From Pedobacter planticolens (GTDB lineage: Bacteria > Bacteroidota > Bacteroidia > Sphingobacteriales > Sphingobacteriaceae), in the NCBI RefSeq assembly GCF_014172375.1, contig NZ_WNXD01000001.1, positions 1,736,001 to 1,800,000 of the forward strand: 64,000 nucleotides of DNA, given 5' to 3'. How positions within the stretch are numbered: the first letter of the stretch is position 1; each line of letters begins with the position of its first letter. Below are positions 7,803 through 16,547 of the stretch, one piece after another. The notes below the pieces were generated by a model that ran no database searches, was not told the origin of the DNA, and saw only the letters and a program-made list of their open reading frames with translations. The position numbers and the translations under genes were made by a program.

Positions 7803-8483
7803 ATGAAAAAATTACTATTTAGTATTTTTTGTTTATTTGTTTCTTGTTCTGCATTCGCTCAAATTGACGGAAATTATAATTATAGTATTGGCGTTAGAGG
7901 CTACAGTTCTATGCAAATGCCAAAAATATTAAATCAAACTAATTCTCAAGATTACACCGATACTTATTTTAATGGCGCATTAGTTAAGTTTAACGATAAT
8001 CAAATTAGCTTTAGATTAAATGGTAATTATTTCAGAAAAGATATTTCCTTTTATAATGAATGTGAAAGTTGCGAAATAGCAAAAGGAACAATGAGCGATT
8101 ACTCTTTTAAAGTTGGTTTTGAAAAAACTCTGAATTATGCTAGGATACAGCCTTACTTTGGCTCTGATGTGGGTTTTCGTGCAAACCGCTTTACTGGTGA
8201 AATTAAAACTGCTAATCCCAAAAATATGACCATGCCTTACAATGTTGATGCAGAAAAAAATGGTTTTGTTTTTGCTCCTTTAATTGGGATTAGGGTGAGT
8301 CCAGTAAAACAAATATCTTTCTTCGCAGAAACAAGCATGGATTTCTATTATTCTTATGAAAAACAAGAAAAAATCCAACAAGATGCTGCTAATACTACTT
8401 CGTTTGCGAAATACAATAAATGGGAGTTTTTGCTAAATCCAATTTCAATTGGCATACAAGTCCATCTAGTAAGTAGAAATTAA
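7803..8483 (+). CDS. Secreted outer-membrane-barrel-like hypothetical protein
   Basis: The start at 7803 gives a classic signal peptide (MKKLLFSIFCLFVSCSAFAQ). The mature chain of about 206 residues has repeated amphipathic strand patterns (FSVGFEKTL-like, IQPYFGSDVGFRANRF, FVFAPLIGIRVSP). It ends with a strand pattern LLNPISIGIQVHLV, so an eight-stranded outer-membrane barrel is likely. A CESCE cysteine pair sits near residue 83. I do not recognise a specific family. It overlaps the 3' end of priA by 4 bp on the opposite strand. Confidence 0.7.
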   Translation: MKKLLFSIFCLFVSCSAFAQIDGNYNYSIGVRGYSSMQMPKILNQTNSQDYTDTYFNGALVKFNDNQISFRLNGNYFRKDISFYNECESCEIAKGTMSDYSFKVGFEKTLNYARIQPYFGSDVGFRANRFTGEIKTANPKNMTMPYNVDAEKNGFVFAPLIGIRVSPVKQISFFAETSMDFYYSYEKQEKIQQDAANTTSFAKYNKWEFLLNPISIGIQVHLVSRN

Positions 8484-10957
8484 TACGGATCTACATCAAT
8501 TTGTATAATTACGCTTTTAAAGTTTTTTTGAGCGTTAAAATCCTTAATTGTTTCTTTTAATACTGCTTTTACTTTTTGTATAGCTGCATTTTTCTCCGTT
8601 TTAATAATAATCTGTTTAATGTAGTAATTCCTAATTCTAGCAACTAATGGTTGTTCTGGACCAAGAATTCTATTACCTAACTGAGATTTTAATGCGTTAG
8701 CTAACGTTTGCGCCGCAAGATTTAACACATTTGCATCCTTATGTTTTACATTGATAAAAATTAAGCGGGTAAATGGCGGATAATTGAATTGCTTGCGTTC
8801 AGCCATTTCATCGGTATACATTTCATGGTAATTATTTTCAATTACCTGTTTAATAATGCGATGCGAATCATCATACGCCTGTATACAAACTTTACCTTGT
8901 TTATCTCTACGTCCAGCTCTACCTGCTACTTGAGCTAATAATTGATAACTTCTTTCAAATGCTCTAAAATCTGGATAATTGAGTAAAGTATCAGCGTTAA
9001 TTACCCCAATTAGACTTACATTATCAAAATCTAAACCTTTGGCAACCATTTGTGTACCAATTAAAATCTGTGTTTTCTTATCCTGAAAATCAGAAATGAT
9101 TTGCTGCATTCCATTTTTTGTACGCGTGCTATCTAAATCTAGTCTAGCTATTTTAACATCAGGAAAAATAAGACTTAATTCCTCTTCTATCCTTTCCGTT
9201 CCAAAACCTTTTTGCTCAATATGTACCGAACCACAAGCCGGACAAATATTTATACTACTTTGGTGATAACCGCAATAATGGCAATGTAATTTACCGCTGG
9301 TTTTATGAAAAGTTAAACTTACATCGCAATTCACACACTTTGGTGCATACCCACAAGTTGCACAAATTAAAATAGTTGCATAACCTCTACGGTTTTGAAA
9401 TAAAATAATTTGCTCTTTATTTTCCAACGCAGTCGACATGTCATCTATCAATACACTGGTAAAATACGATGTCATTTTTTTACGTTTGGTCTCTTCTGCT
9501 ATGCTAACTACTTCTTGTAATGGCAATTGCACTCCTCCAAACCGTTCATTTAAAGTCACTAATCCATACTTCTCAGTTTCTGCATTGTAATAACTTTCTA
9601 TGGATGGAGTTGCCGAACCTAAAACGACTTTAGTTTGATGCAAATGCCCGAGAAAAACGGCAGCATCTCTAGCCTGATAGCGAGGGGCTGGTTCATGTTG
9701 TTTGTACGATGATTCATGTTCTTCATCTACCACAATTAATTTTAACTCTTTAAATGGTAAAAAAACCGCCGAACGAGCGCCAAGAACAACTTTATATGAA
9801 CCATTTAGTACTTTGTTCCAAATTTCTACTCGTTCGTTATCATTAAATTTAGAGTGATATACGCCTATTTTATCTCCAAAATAGCGCTTAATTCGTTCCA
9901 CAATTTGTGTGGTTAGTGCAATTTCTGGCAAAAGAAAAAGTACTTGTCCACCTTGCGAGATTGCTTTTTCAATTAACTTAATGTAAAGCTGAGTTTTACC
10001 AGAAGCCGTAATCCCATGTAATAGCACAACATCTTTGTTTACAAACTGAGTTTCAATCTCTTCAAAAGCTTTTTGTTGCGCAGTACTCAATTCAAAATTA
10101 ACTTCAAATTCATCATCCGAATCATTTAAACGACTAACTGGTCTTTTTTCTACACTAAATATTTCTTTATCTAGTAATGATTTTAATGCCGCTTGTCCAC
10201 TCCCACTTTCTTCCAGTAATAGTTGTTTCGGAATTGATGTTTCGTCTTTAGAAAGCTTCAAATAAGCTAATAACGCATCTAATTGTTTAGGAGCACGTTC
10301 TAAAACTGAGAATAATTGCCTCAGATTTTCTTCTTCTTTATAAAAAGGATTTAGGGTGATAAATGATTTTAATAGTGGTTTATATTTTTCTATTACTTCT
10401 TCTGCAACATAAATAGCTTCTTTTGCAAGTAAAGAATTTACAATTGGATAAACTGTTTTCTGTCCTAACAATTCAATCACATCATCAATACTGATGCGTT
10501 GTTGTTTATGAAGAACACTAATAATTAAACTTTCCTTTTCGGTTAAAACCAGTTCGTTTGGCAATTCATCCTTAAGTACTAAAATAGTTTCGCTCGCTAA
10601 TTTTAGTCCCGTAGGTAAAGCAGCAGCCATTACATCGCCTTCATTACATAAATAATAGGATGTGATCCAATCCCAAAACTGAAATTGTTTATCCGTAATT
10701 ACGGGATGTTCATCTACAACATCAATAATATACTTGGCCTGATAAAATTCTGGTGGTTGCTGACCAATAGTTTTTACTAAAGCCGTATAAATTTTGTGTT
10801 TTCCAAATTGAACAACAACTCGCTTACCAACGGCAACTTTATCATTTAATTCAAAAGGAACGCGATAAGTATAATTTATAGCTAGCGATAAAGGTAATAT
10901 CACTTCTACAAAAAGAGTTTCTCTTTCAGAAAAATCCAGTGTATCTGCAAATTGCAT
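8480..10957 (-). CDS. priA: Primosomal protein N' (PriA helicase)
   Basis: PriA restarts stalled replication forks by loading the replicative helicase. At 825 residues it has the full layout. The N-terminal 3'-DNA-end-binding domain starts at VEVILPLSLAINYTYRVPFE. The Walker A motif GITASGKTQ lies near residue 315 and the DEEH box in VVDEEHESSYK. A zinc-binding insert with CxxC pairs (CATCGYAPKC, HCHYCGYH, CPACG) spans about 530-575. Motifs V-VI follow (GTQMVAKGLDFDNVSLIGV, QVAGRAGR). Its ATG overlaps the stop of the upstream DUF423 gene (TAATG), so the two are translationally coupled. Confidence 0.97.
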   Translation of the reverse strand: MQFADTLDFSERETLFVEVILPLSLAINYTYRVPFELNDKVAVGKRVVVQFGKHKIYTALVKTIGQQPPEFYQAKYIIDVVDEHPVITDKQFQFWDWITSYYLCNEGDVMAAALPTGLKLASETILVLKDELPNELVLTEKESLIISVLHKQQRISIDDVIELLGQKTVYPIVNSLLAKEAIYVAEEVIEKYKPLLKSFITLNPFYKEEENLRQLFSVLERAPKQLDALLAYLKLSKDETSIPKQLLLEESGSGQAALKSLLDKEIFSVEKRPVSRLNDSDDEFEVNFELSTAQQKAFEEIETQFVNKDVVLLHGITASGKTQLYIKLIEKAISQGGQVLFLLPEIALTTQIVERIKRYFGDKIGVYHSKFNDNERVEIWNKVLNGSYKVVLGARSAVFLPFKELKLIVVDEEHESSYKQHEPAPRYQARDAAVFLGHLHQTKVVLGSATPSIESYYNAETEKYGLVTLNERFGGVQLPLQEVVSIAEETKRKKMTSYFTSVLIDDMSTALENKEQIILFQNRRGYATILICATCGYAPKCVNCDVSLTFHKTSGKLHCHYCGYHQSSINICPACGSVHIEQKGFGTERIEEELSLIFPDVKIARLDLDSTRTKNGMQQIISDFQDKKTQILIGTQMVAKGLDFDNVSLIGVINADTLLNYPDFRAFERSYQLLAQVAGRAGRRDKQGKVCIQAYDDSHRIIKQVIENNYHEMYTDEMAERKQFNYPPFTRLIFINVKHKDANVLNLAAQTLANALKSQLGNRILGPEQPLVARIRNYYIKQIIIKTEKNAAIQKVKAVLKETIKDFNAQKNFKSVIIQIDVDPY

Positions 10958-11343
10958 TATTTATCTTTTAGTGCTGCTAAAAACAGGCATACCCATCCTA
11001 AAATAAAGCATAAACCACCTATTGGAGTTACTGGGCCAACAAATTGAGTTATTGCTAAATGATAAGCATCTTTCAATGCTAATACATAAAGTGAACCAGA
11101 AAATAGAATGATACCAAGCGAAAAGAAGATGAATGAAAACCCTATTAGTTTATTTTTATAGCGGGCAAATGTAGATAAGTAAAGTAGCGCAAAAGTGTGA
11201 TAAAACTGATATTCTACTCCTTTTTGCCATATTTCTAAAGAAGGTGCACTTATTAAATTTTTAAAACTGTGCGCACTAAATGCGCCCAATATAACTGCTA
11301 AAGCTCCAAAAAAGGCAGCAGTAAGAATAATACGTTTGTTCAT
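10957..11343 (-). CDS. DUF423 small membrane protein
   Basis: The 128-residue protein has four hydrophobic helices. The family signature GALAVILGAFSAHSFK stands near the N-terminus, followed by WQKGVEYQFYHTFALL and a closing VTPIGGLCFILGWVCLFLAAL. DUF423 (YgdD-type) proteins sit in the inner membrane and have no established function. The gene precedes priA with a one-codon overlap. Confidence 0.9.
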   Translation of the reverse strand: MNKRIILTAAFFGALAVILGAFSAHSFKNLISAPSLEIWQKGVEYQFYHTFALLYLSTFARYKNKLIGFSFIFFSLGIILFSGSLYVLALKDAYHLAITQFVGPVTPIGGLCFILGWVCLFLAALKDK

Positions 11344-11414
11344 GAGTTATCGGCTTTATACAATTGCTAAATTAACAAAATGCCCTTATAATCTCTGTAA
11401 TCCTAAAATTAAAT

Positions 11415-11422
11415 TAAATTTG
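11415..11422 (+). promoter_or_regulatory. -7 box upstream of the 11435 gene
   Basis: TAAATTTG matches TAnnTTTG exactly and lies 12 bp before the start codon, so the transcript would be almost leaderless. No good -33 TTG was found at the ideal distance. Confidence 0.45.
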
Positions 11423-11434
11423 TAGGTAACAGTC

Positions 11435-13015
11435 ATGAAAAGAATATACATAACGCTAGGAGTTTTATTATTAGGGATGATTGCAATGGCTTATCTCTAT
11501 TTTTCTAACTTAAATACGGAGACAAATGCAGGCGATTTATCCTTAAATGCAGTAGCTTCAAACTCAAGTATTGTTTTCAGTTTTGAAAATGACAAAAGCT
11601 TCTACGAAATTTTAAGCGGACAAGAATTATTTCAACATATTTTAGGAGAAAGCAAAGCGAAAAGTTTTAAATCCTTAAGAGAAAATCTAATATCTCAGCC
11701 AGAAATTAATAAGGCAATTGATGGTCAAAAAGTTTATGTAGGTGTTTTAGCTGGTGAGGGTAATCAAGTAGATTATTTAATTAGCGCACAGCTTAAACCT
11801 AGTAGTGAGCCTCAAAAAATAGTAGTCGCCTTAAATTCTCAAAAAGCGAAAATCAATAAAATTGGAGATATTTATCAGCTTACATTTGTTGATAGTACGA
11901 CCTGTTTTCTAGGTATAAAAGATTTATTAGTCGTGATTTCAAATACACCAAAAGTTATTCAGAATATACTTAAAGAACAAAGATCGACAGATCCAACTTT
12001 TGCAAATTACATCAAATCCAATAGTCGTTTTAATAAAAATACGTTGGCTAATCTTTACATCAACTTCAATAAAGTTCCTTTTCTTCTAAAAAACATTCTA
12101 AACAGCAATATAAACGGAGAATTAAATATCTTCAATAAGCAGAATAGTTTTGCTGCTTTAAGTTATAATTTTAGTAGAGAGAAGCTTTTATTTAACGGCA
12201 ATACTGATGTGAATGACTTAAATAGCTATTATAAATTATTTACCACAGTACCTGAACAAAAAATAGTTATAGATAATATACTTCCTCAAAAAACTGCGAA
12301 TTATACTATTTATACCATTAATGATTATAAAAGTTGGTTTGAGAATTTAACAGCTTGGTTTGCAAAGCGAAAAACGAGCGAAAACGTACCTAAAAATATC
12401 AAGGCAATTAATCAAAAATATAGGTTGGATTTAAATGAGATATTTCCAAAATATTTTAAAAATCAATTTGTTACTTTTCAATTAGGTAGTGGAGAAAAGT
12501 TTGGTGCAATCGCTTTGGTTAATGGAGAAAAAGTAAGTCAGCTTTTGTTGGATTTAAGTGCAGATTACGCACCAGACGTTAAAATATTTAAAGAATCTAA
12601 TATTCCATATTCTTTTTTTGGTGATCCATTTAAAAAATTTGAGAGACCTTTTTACACCATTATCGATAATTATATGGTGATGGCAAATAATGCGAGCAGT
12701 ATACAGGTATTTTTAAGTCGCTATAAAAATAATGAGTTGTTAATTCACGATGAGAATTATACTGATTTTAGAGATCAATTGTCATCATCTGCAACCATTT
12801 CGTTTTATGTAAATAATAAAAACTCAGCTGATATTTTTGGACGTAATTTAAAATCGCCTTATTTTAAACAATATCAATCTAAAACTGGCTTTAAAGAATT
12901 TGATGCATTTTGTTATCAATTATCTGGAGATAATGGTAAATTTTTAAGTAATTTACTGCTGTATAAAGAACCAGAAAAATCACTTAAAACTGATAGCTTA
13001 CAGGTAAATCCGTAA
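11435..13015 (+). CDS. Membrane-anchored hypothetical protein (DUF3352-like)
   Basis: The 526-residue protein has one N-terminal hydrophobic anchor (YITLGVLLLGMIAMAYLYF) and a large exported domain. The chain is rich in Asn, Lys and Ser. Repeated segments of the type KVYVGVLAGEGN, LVVISNTPKVIQNIL and MVMANNASSIQVFLSRYKN resemble the DUF3352 family of exported proteins. The match is from memory and moderate. It starts a two-gene unit with the outer-membrane-type protein at 13020, only 4 bp downstream. Confidence 0.65.
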   Translation: MKRIYITLGVLLLGMIAMAYLYFSNLNTETNAGDLSLNAVASNSSIVFSFENDKSFYEILSGQELFQHILGESKAKSFKSLRENLISQPEINKAIDGQKVYVGVLAGEGNQVDYLISAQLKPSSEPQKIVVALNSQKAKINKIGDIYQLTFVDSTTCFLGIKDLLVVISNTPKVIQNILKEQRSTDPTFANYIKSNSRFNKNTLANLYINFNKVPFLLKNILNSNINGELNIFNKQNSFAALSYNFSREKLLFNGNTDVNDLNSYYKLFTTVPEQKIVIDNILPQKTANYTIYTINDYKSWFENLTAWFAKRKTSENVPKNIKAINQKYRLDLNEIFPKYFKNQFVTFQLGSGEKFGAIALVNGEKVSQLLLDLSADYAPDVKIFKESNIPYSFFGDPFKKFERPFYTIIDNYMVMANNASSIQVFLSRYKNNELLIHDENYTDFRDQLSSSATISFYVNNKNSADIFGRNLKSPYFKQYQSKTGFKEFDAFCYQLSGDNGKFLSNLLLYKEPEKSLKTDSLQVNP

Positions 13016-13019
13016 TTAG

Positions 13020-14432
13020 ATGAAGAAAAAATACATTTTACTAGTCGGATTTTTATTTATCATTAGCACTTTGAAAGCGCAGCAATTTGCATTATTTAAC
13101 ACTAAAACACAGTTTGATGCTTTTGAAAACCCCGCTGCAAAATCTTTTACATTAGATAGTTCTAGCAAATTCGCATCTAATTTTTTCCTTCCAAATTTTA
13201 GTATCAACGCCGCAAATAAAGGAGATGCCGCAGGTGTGATACGAAAATCAATTAACGAAAATATTTATGATACGCGTGCTTTACCTTTAGGAACAGGAAA
13301 TGCAAATGCCTTTTATCAAAACACTAATATTTATCTGTTAACATTTAGAATTTTTAGCTCGTATAAATATAATCAGGAAGTAGGTTTTGCATGGCAAGTA
13401 CGCTCTGATTCTCATATTGATTATACGAATGAAACGCTAGCAATTTTTGATAATTATAAACGCTTTGATCAAGGACCTTATACCGATGTTTTTAATAATG
13501 ATGGCTATCAGCAATCTTATCATCAATTTAGTGTTAGCATTCGAGAAAATTATAATAAAAGACTTGCTTTTGGTATTAAATTAAGTTTATTAAGTGGTAT
13601 AGCTTACAATTCATTACAAATAAATAACTCTTATTTTTATGCCGATGCAAACGACAGATTAGATATTGGAGTAAACGGAACGTATAAAGGAAGTTTTCTT
13701 TATAATGATGAAATATCAAAGAAAACATTCTTTCCTACTTTTAAAAACCCTGGTGCATCTATCAGTTTAGGAACTACTTACACTTCCAAATCTGGTTATT
13801 TTTTAATGGGAAACATTAAAGATTTAGGATTGATTAGATGGAGCAAAAGTTCTTATGTGGCTAATTTTAATACAATTAAAAGCATATATGATGTTTCTAC
13901 AAAAAGTAGTAGTGAAATAAATAAAGAGATTACAGCAATAGCTAAAGATGTAGTTGAGAATAAATCATTTATTACCCCAACCAATGCAAAGGCAGATTTT
14001 TTAATCTCCAGAACTTTTAATTTCTATAAACCAAATTTAATTGTATCTAAAAACTTATTTTATCCTGGCGGAGATGTGGCACTAGTTAACACTTTTAAAA
14101 TCAACAGCCTATCTGCAAGCGTAACGCCAGTTTATAATTTAAATAACTTTATAATGGTTGGATTACAAGGAATGTATCAAACCCCAAATTTCGAGTTCTT
14201 TTTAGGTACAGATAACATTGGCAAAACTATTTCCTTAGCAAAAGGTTTGAGTAAAAGTGATGCCACAATTGGCTCTGGTTACAATGGCGGCTCTTTCTAT
14301 ATGGGTTTAGGCATTAAATTTGGTCGTACTGTAAATCACCCACAAAATTTAAGCACAATGCCGGGCGTAAATGGAGAGAAGGTTTACAAAGGAGTTTTTA
14401 GAAGTTTATTCAACTTCTTTAAAAAGAGTTAA
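13020..14432 (+). CDS. Outer-membrane protein of the DUF5723 type
   Basis: A signal peptide (MKKKYILLVGFLFIISTLKA) is followed by a 450-residue chain that looks like a FadL/PorV-like barrel. It has many short alternating strands, the NPAAKSF-type opening (AFENPAAKSFTLDSSSKF) and a late segment GYNGGSFYMGLGIKFGR. The architecture fits DUF5723 proteins of Bacteroidota, which lie in the outer membrane and have no assigned function. It is co-directional with and 4 bp after the membrane-anchored gene at 11435, so the two may act together at the envelope. Confidence 0.7.
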   Translation: MKKKYILLVGFLFIISTLKAQQFALFNTKTQFDAFENPAAKSFTLDSSSKFASNFFLPNFSINAANKGDAAGVIRKSINENIYDTRALPLGTGNANAFYQNTNIYLLTFRIFSSYKYNQEVGFAWQVRSDSHIDYTNETLAIFDNYKRFDQGPYTDVFNNDGYQQSYHQFSVSIRENYNKRLAFGIKLSLLSGIAYNSLQINNSYFYADANDRLDIGVNGTYKGSFLYNDEISKKTFFPTFKNPGASISLGTTYTSKSGYFLMGNIKDLGLIRWSKSSYVANFNTIKSIYDVSTKSSSEINKEITAIAKDVVENKSFITPTNAKADFLISRTFNFYKPNLIVSKNLFYPGGDVALVNTFKINSLSASVTPVYNLNNFIMVGLQGMYQTPNFEFFLGTDNIGKTISLAKGLSKSDATIGSGYNGGSFYMGLGIKFGRTVNHPQNLSTMPGVNGEKVYKGVFRSLFNFFKKS

Positions 14433-14539
14433 ATTTCAAACTAAAACAGGATTTCATTGCCGCTGATGCGCAGATTTTTTGGAGTATAATACTGTATTAA
14501 TCTGCTAATCTGTGGCTAAAAATTAACCTTGCAAATTCT
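14433..14539. repeat. Inverted repeat between convergent genes
   Basis: The words GCCGCTGATGCGCAGATT and AATCTGCTAATCTGTGGC face each other across a short spacer and can form a long imperfect hairpin. It sits between the convergent DUF5723 gene and tsaB and is a plausible bidirectional terminator. Confidence 0.5.
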
Positions 14540-15229
14540 CTATATTAATTTTTGTTTCGGTGTTGTAAATACAAAATCCTTTAAGTAAAAAGGTTCAAAA
14601 TAAGCTACATCTTCAAAAACCTTGTTCTCGAAAGCTTGGTAAGCCAAACCGCTCATATTTGCTGCAGAATTAAAATTCAACGTAGAAAAATGTGCATTTT
14701 GACTATCTAATATCGTTTCACATTTTGCAGCACCATCTCCAATAAAAGTTACATAATTGCTATCTAACTCTAACACAAAACTCTTCTCATCAATAATTTT
14801 AGCATTAACTGAAGCTACTTCATGTAATTTATTGTTATAAACTGCTGTAAAAACTTCCATTCTTCGGGCATCAATCATTGGGCAAATTAAACCACCATAA
14901 TTCTGATGTTGCGCTAAAAACCCACTAGCCATCATCTGTAAGGTATTAATACCAATTAACGGCTTATCTAATGCAAAACACAATCCTTTTGCCGTAGACA
15001 CACCAATACGTAAGCCTGTATACGAACCTGGACCTTTACTAACAGCTACAGCATCTAAATCTACGTAGTTTAGCTTAGCAGTTTGCATCACCTCTTCGAT
15101 AAACAAAGTCAAACTAGCAGCATGTATATTTTGAGCTTTTTCTTCTTTTAATGCAATAGTTTCTCCATTTACAGCTAAAGCAACAGAGCAAACTTGGGTA
15201 GCGGTTTCAATTTGTAAGATGGTTGCCAT
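14540..15229 (-). CDS. tsaB: tRNA threonylcarbamoyladenosine biosynthesis protein TsaB
   Basis: TsaB (YeaZ) is the partner of TsaD in making t6A37 on ANN-decoding tRNAs. The 229-residue protein begins ILQIETATQVCSVALA, the ASKHA-fold first strand. It carries the family hallmark SKGPGSYTGLRIGVSTAKGL at about residues 64-83. The later ICPMIDARRMEVFTAVY segment is also typical. It has no catalytic metal site, as expected for TsaB. Confidence 0.95.
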   Translation of the reverse strand: MATILQIETATQVCSVALAVNGETIALKEEKAQNIHAASLTLFIEEVMQTAKLNYVDLDAVAVSKGPGSYTGLRIGVSTAKGLCFALDKPLIGINTLQMMASGFLAQHQNYGGLICPMIDARRMEVFTAVYNNKLHEVASVNAKIIDEKSFVLELDSNYVTFIGDGAAKCETILDSQNAHFSTLNFNSAANMSGLAYQAFENKVFEDVAYFEPFYLKDFVFTTPKQKLI

Positions 15230-15312
15230 TGTGCAAAGATAATTAAGATAGTCTATAGTCTGAAGTCCGTAGTCGGATTTTACTCAGGACTATAAACTTT
15301 AAGACTGCAGAC
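15230..15312. repeat. AGTCTGAAGTCC-type inverted repeat
   Basis: The spacer upstream of tsaB, downstream of yidD, carries words of the type AGTCTATAGTCTGAAGTCCG and, reversed, GACTATAAACTTTAAGACTGCAGACT. They can pair into an imperfect hairpin. It may terminate yidD transcription. Confidence 0.45.
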
Positions 15313-15543
15313 TCAAGGAACAGGATCATGACCATGTTTACCCCATGGATGACAGCTAGCAATTCGTTTTAAAGTAAGCCAGCCACCTTTAAATGGCCCA
15401 TGTTTTTTAATAGCCTCTACGCCATATTGTGAACACGTTGGAGTAAACCGACAACTTGCACCTAATAAAGGCGATAGCAATAATTGGTATGCTTTAATAA
15501 TGCCCAAAAACAACCACGAAAACAATAACTTAATTATTTTCAT
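15313..15543 (-). CDS. yidD: Membrane protein insertion efficiency factor YidD
   Basis: YidD is a small peripheral membrane protein that helps YidC-mediated insertion. The 76-residue chain has an amphipathic N-terminal helix and the diagnostic cysteine-rich core ([20 protein letters not shown], then [15 protein letters not shown]). It overlaps the end of rnpA by 14 bp, the conserved rpmH-rnpA-yidD order. Confidence 0.95.
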   Translation of the reverse strand: MKIIKLLFSWLFLGIIKAYQLLLSPLLGASCRFTPTCSQYGVEAIKKHGPFKGGWLTLKRIASCHPWGKHGHDPVP

Positions 15544-15925
15544 TTGGTATAATTTGAGCGATTAACTTTTTAAATGCAGCAGCTAATTTCTTTTCGAAAA
15601 AGGCGTATTCATATTTTTCTTTGCCTACAAACTGTAAAGACAACAGCAATAAATCATTACGATTTTCCAATGAAGCATACAACTGCTCTTCTTTTTGTAA
15701 ACGATAAGCTTCTCGAGTTCTACGTTTAATTAGATTACGATCTACCGCATGTTTGTAACGCTTTTTAGCCACATTAATAACCACTTGTGCAGGGTATTTA
15801 TGTGGTTCATCAACAAAAAGAAAGGTAATGCGAAATGGGTATAACAAAAAAGAAGAACCGTTTTTAAATAGCAAGTCTAATGACTTTTTGCTACACAACC
15901 GTTCTTCTTTGTTAAATTTGTTCAT
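15530..15925 (-). CDS. rnpA: Ribonuclease P protein component
   Basis: RnpA assists the RNase P RNA in 5' maturation of tRNAs. Taking the ATG at 15925 ([20 protein letters not shown]) gives 131 residues. The track alternative upstream would be a TTG. The RNR motif is present in [16 protein letters not shown]. The gene sits between rpmH and yidD as in most bacteria. The 62 bp between rnpA and rpmH contains a short hairpin (CACCTAAGATTAGGTG). Confidence 0.93.
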   Translation of the reverse strand: MNKFNKEERLCSKKSLDLLFKNGSSFLLYPFRITFLFVDEPHKYPAQVVINVAKKRYKHAVDRNLIKRRTREAYRLQKEEQLYASLENRNDLLLLSLQFVGKEKYEYAFFEKKLAAAFKKLIAQIIPNENN

Positions 15926-15987
15926 GCTTTTTGATTGCAATTTTGCAGATAGACTGCTAACACCTAAGATTAGGTGGCAATCAAAAA

Positions 15988-16147
15988 TTATGCTTTATGA
16001 CGACGCTCGTCAGAAACTGATAATCTTTTTCTTCCTTTTGCACGGCGAGAAGCTAATACTCTTCTACCGTTTGCTGTAGCCATTCTTTCGCGGAAGCCAT
16101 GCTTGTTTCTTCTCTTTCTTTGCGAAGGTTGGAATGTTCTTTTCATA
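15988..16147 (-). pseudogene. rpmH: Ribosomal protein L34 gene with an apparent frameshift at its start
   Basis: Read in the frame ending at the TAA (15988-15990), the sequence encodes a complete L34: [17 protein letters not shown], then [20 protein letters not shown] and a normal C-terminus of 51 residues after the start. The only ATG (16145-16147) is one base out of this frame: the run after ATG has five A where MKRTF needs four. The in-frame codon at the start position is TGA. L34 is a near-universal ribosomal protein beside rnpA, so a one-base homopolymer error in the assembly is the likeliest explanation. The gene is probably intact in the cell. See findings. Confidence 0.85.
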
Positions 16148-16187
16148 ACTGTATAATATCTTAACTAGAGTTTTTAAATAAGAGGTG

Positions 16188-16219
16188 CAAATATAACGCG
16201 ATTTTTCTATAAATGCAAG
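16188..16219 (-). promoter_or_regulatory. Promoter of rpmH
   Basis: On the minus strand TTG, a spacer of about 20 bp and TATATTTG fit the Bacteroidota consensus TTG-N19-21-TAnnTTTG. The -7 box lies about 42-48 bp upstream of the rpmH ATG. Coordinates may be off by one. Confidence 0.6.
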
Positions 16220-16444
16220 CAGCAATTAGTTTTATTTTTTAATTAATCTGAAAATTCATAAAGCCTACTCAACAAAACTTAAAAAAATCATTTATTATTT
16301 TGTTTTTTGAAGAGCAAAACCTGTAATTTTTAGGTTAATTCTGCCCTGCTTTACACTACAAGCTCCAATAAAGAATTGGAGGCTTTTCATTTCAATCAGG
16401 TCTATTTAAGTTAGGTTTGCGCTAAAATTACCAAATTTTCATTC

Positions 16445-16523
16445 CGTCATTTCGAGCGCAGCCGAGAAACCATTAAATTTACAGTAACTTGCTGAAAAGA
16501 TTTCTCCACAAGGTCGAAATGAC
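16445..16523. repeat. REP-like palindromic repeat pair
   Basis: CGTCATTTCGAGCGCAGCC and GAGAAA at the left face TTTCTC and TCGAAATGACG at the right, forming an imperfect palindrome of about 79 bp. The left half recurs at 37421-37446 and, reversed, at 63199-63223. This is the usual interspersed palindromic unit of Sphingobacteriaceae-type genomes. Confidence 0.75.
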
Positions 16524-16547
16524 GAGGAACATTGCCAAAAAATAAAA

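Larger units (their letters stand above)
16148..16547. other. 400-bp spacer upstream of rpmH
   Basis: No gene is supported here. On the minus strand a promoter for rpmH is visible near 16188-16219: TTG, about 20 bp, then TATATTTG. Further out is a perfect 7-bp hairpin CTCCAAT-AAAGA-ATTGGAG (about 16363-16381) followed by GCTTTT, which has no gene feeding it on the plus strand. The far end carries a REP-like inverted pair described separately. Confidence 0.6.

Noticed and set aside
16361..16387. Plus-strand terminator hairpin in the rpmH upstream region
   Set aside because: The stem is perfect, but no plus-strand gene leads into it and the following T run is short, so it is noted only as a hairpin.
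15230..16547. Chromosome origin near rnpA-rpmH
   Set aside because: The rpmH-rnpA-yidD order can lie near oriC in other phyla, but no dnaA gene or cluster of DnaA boxes (TTATCCACA type) was seen.
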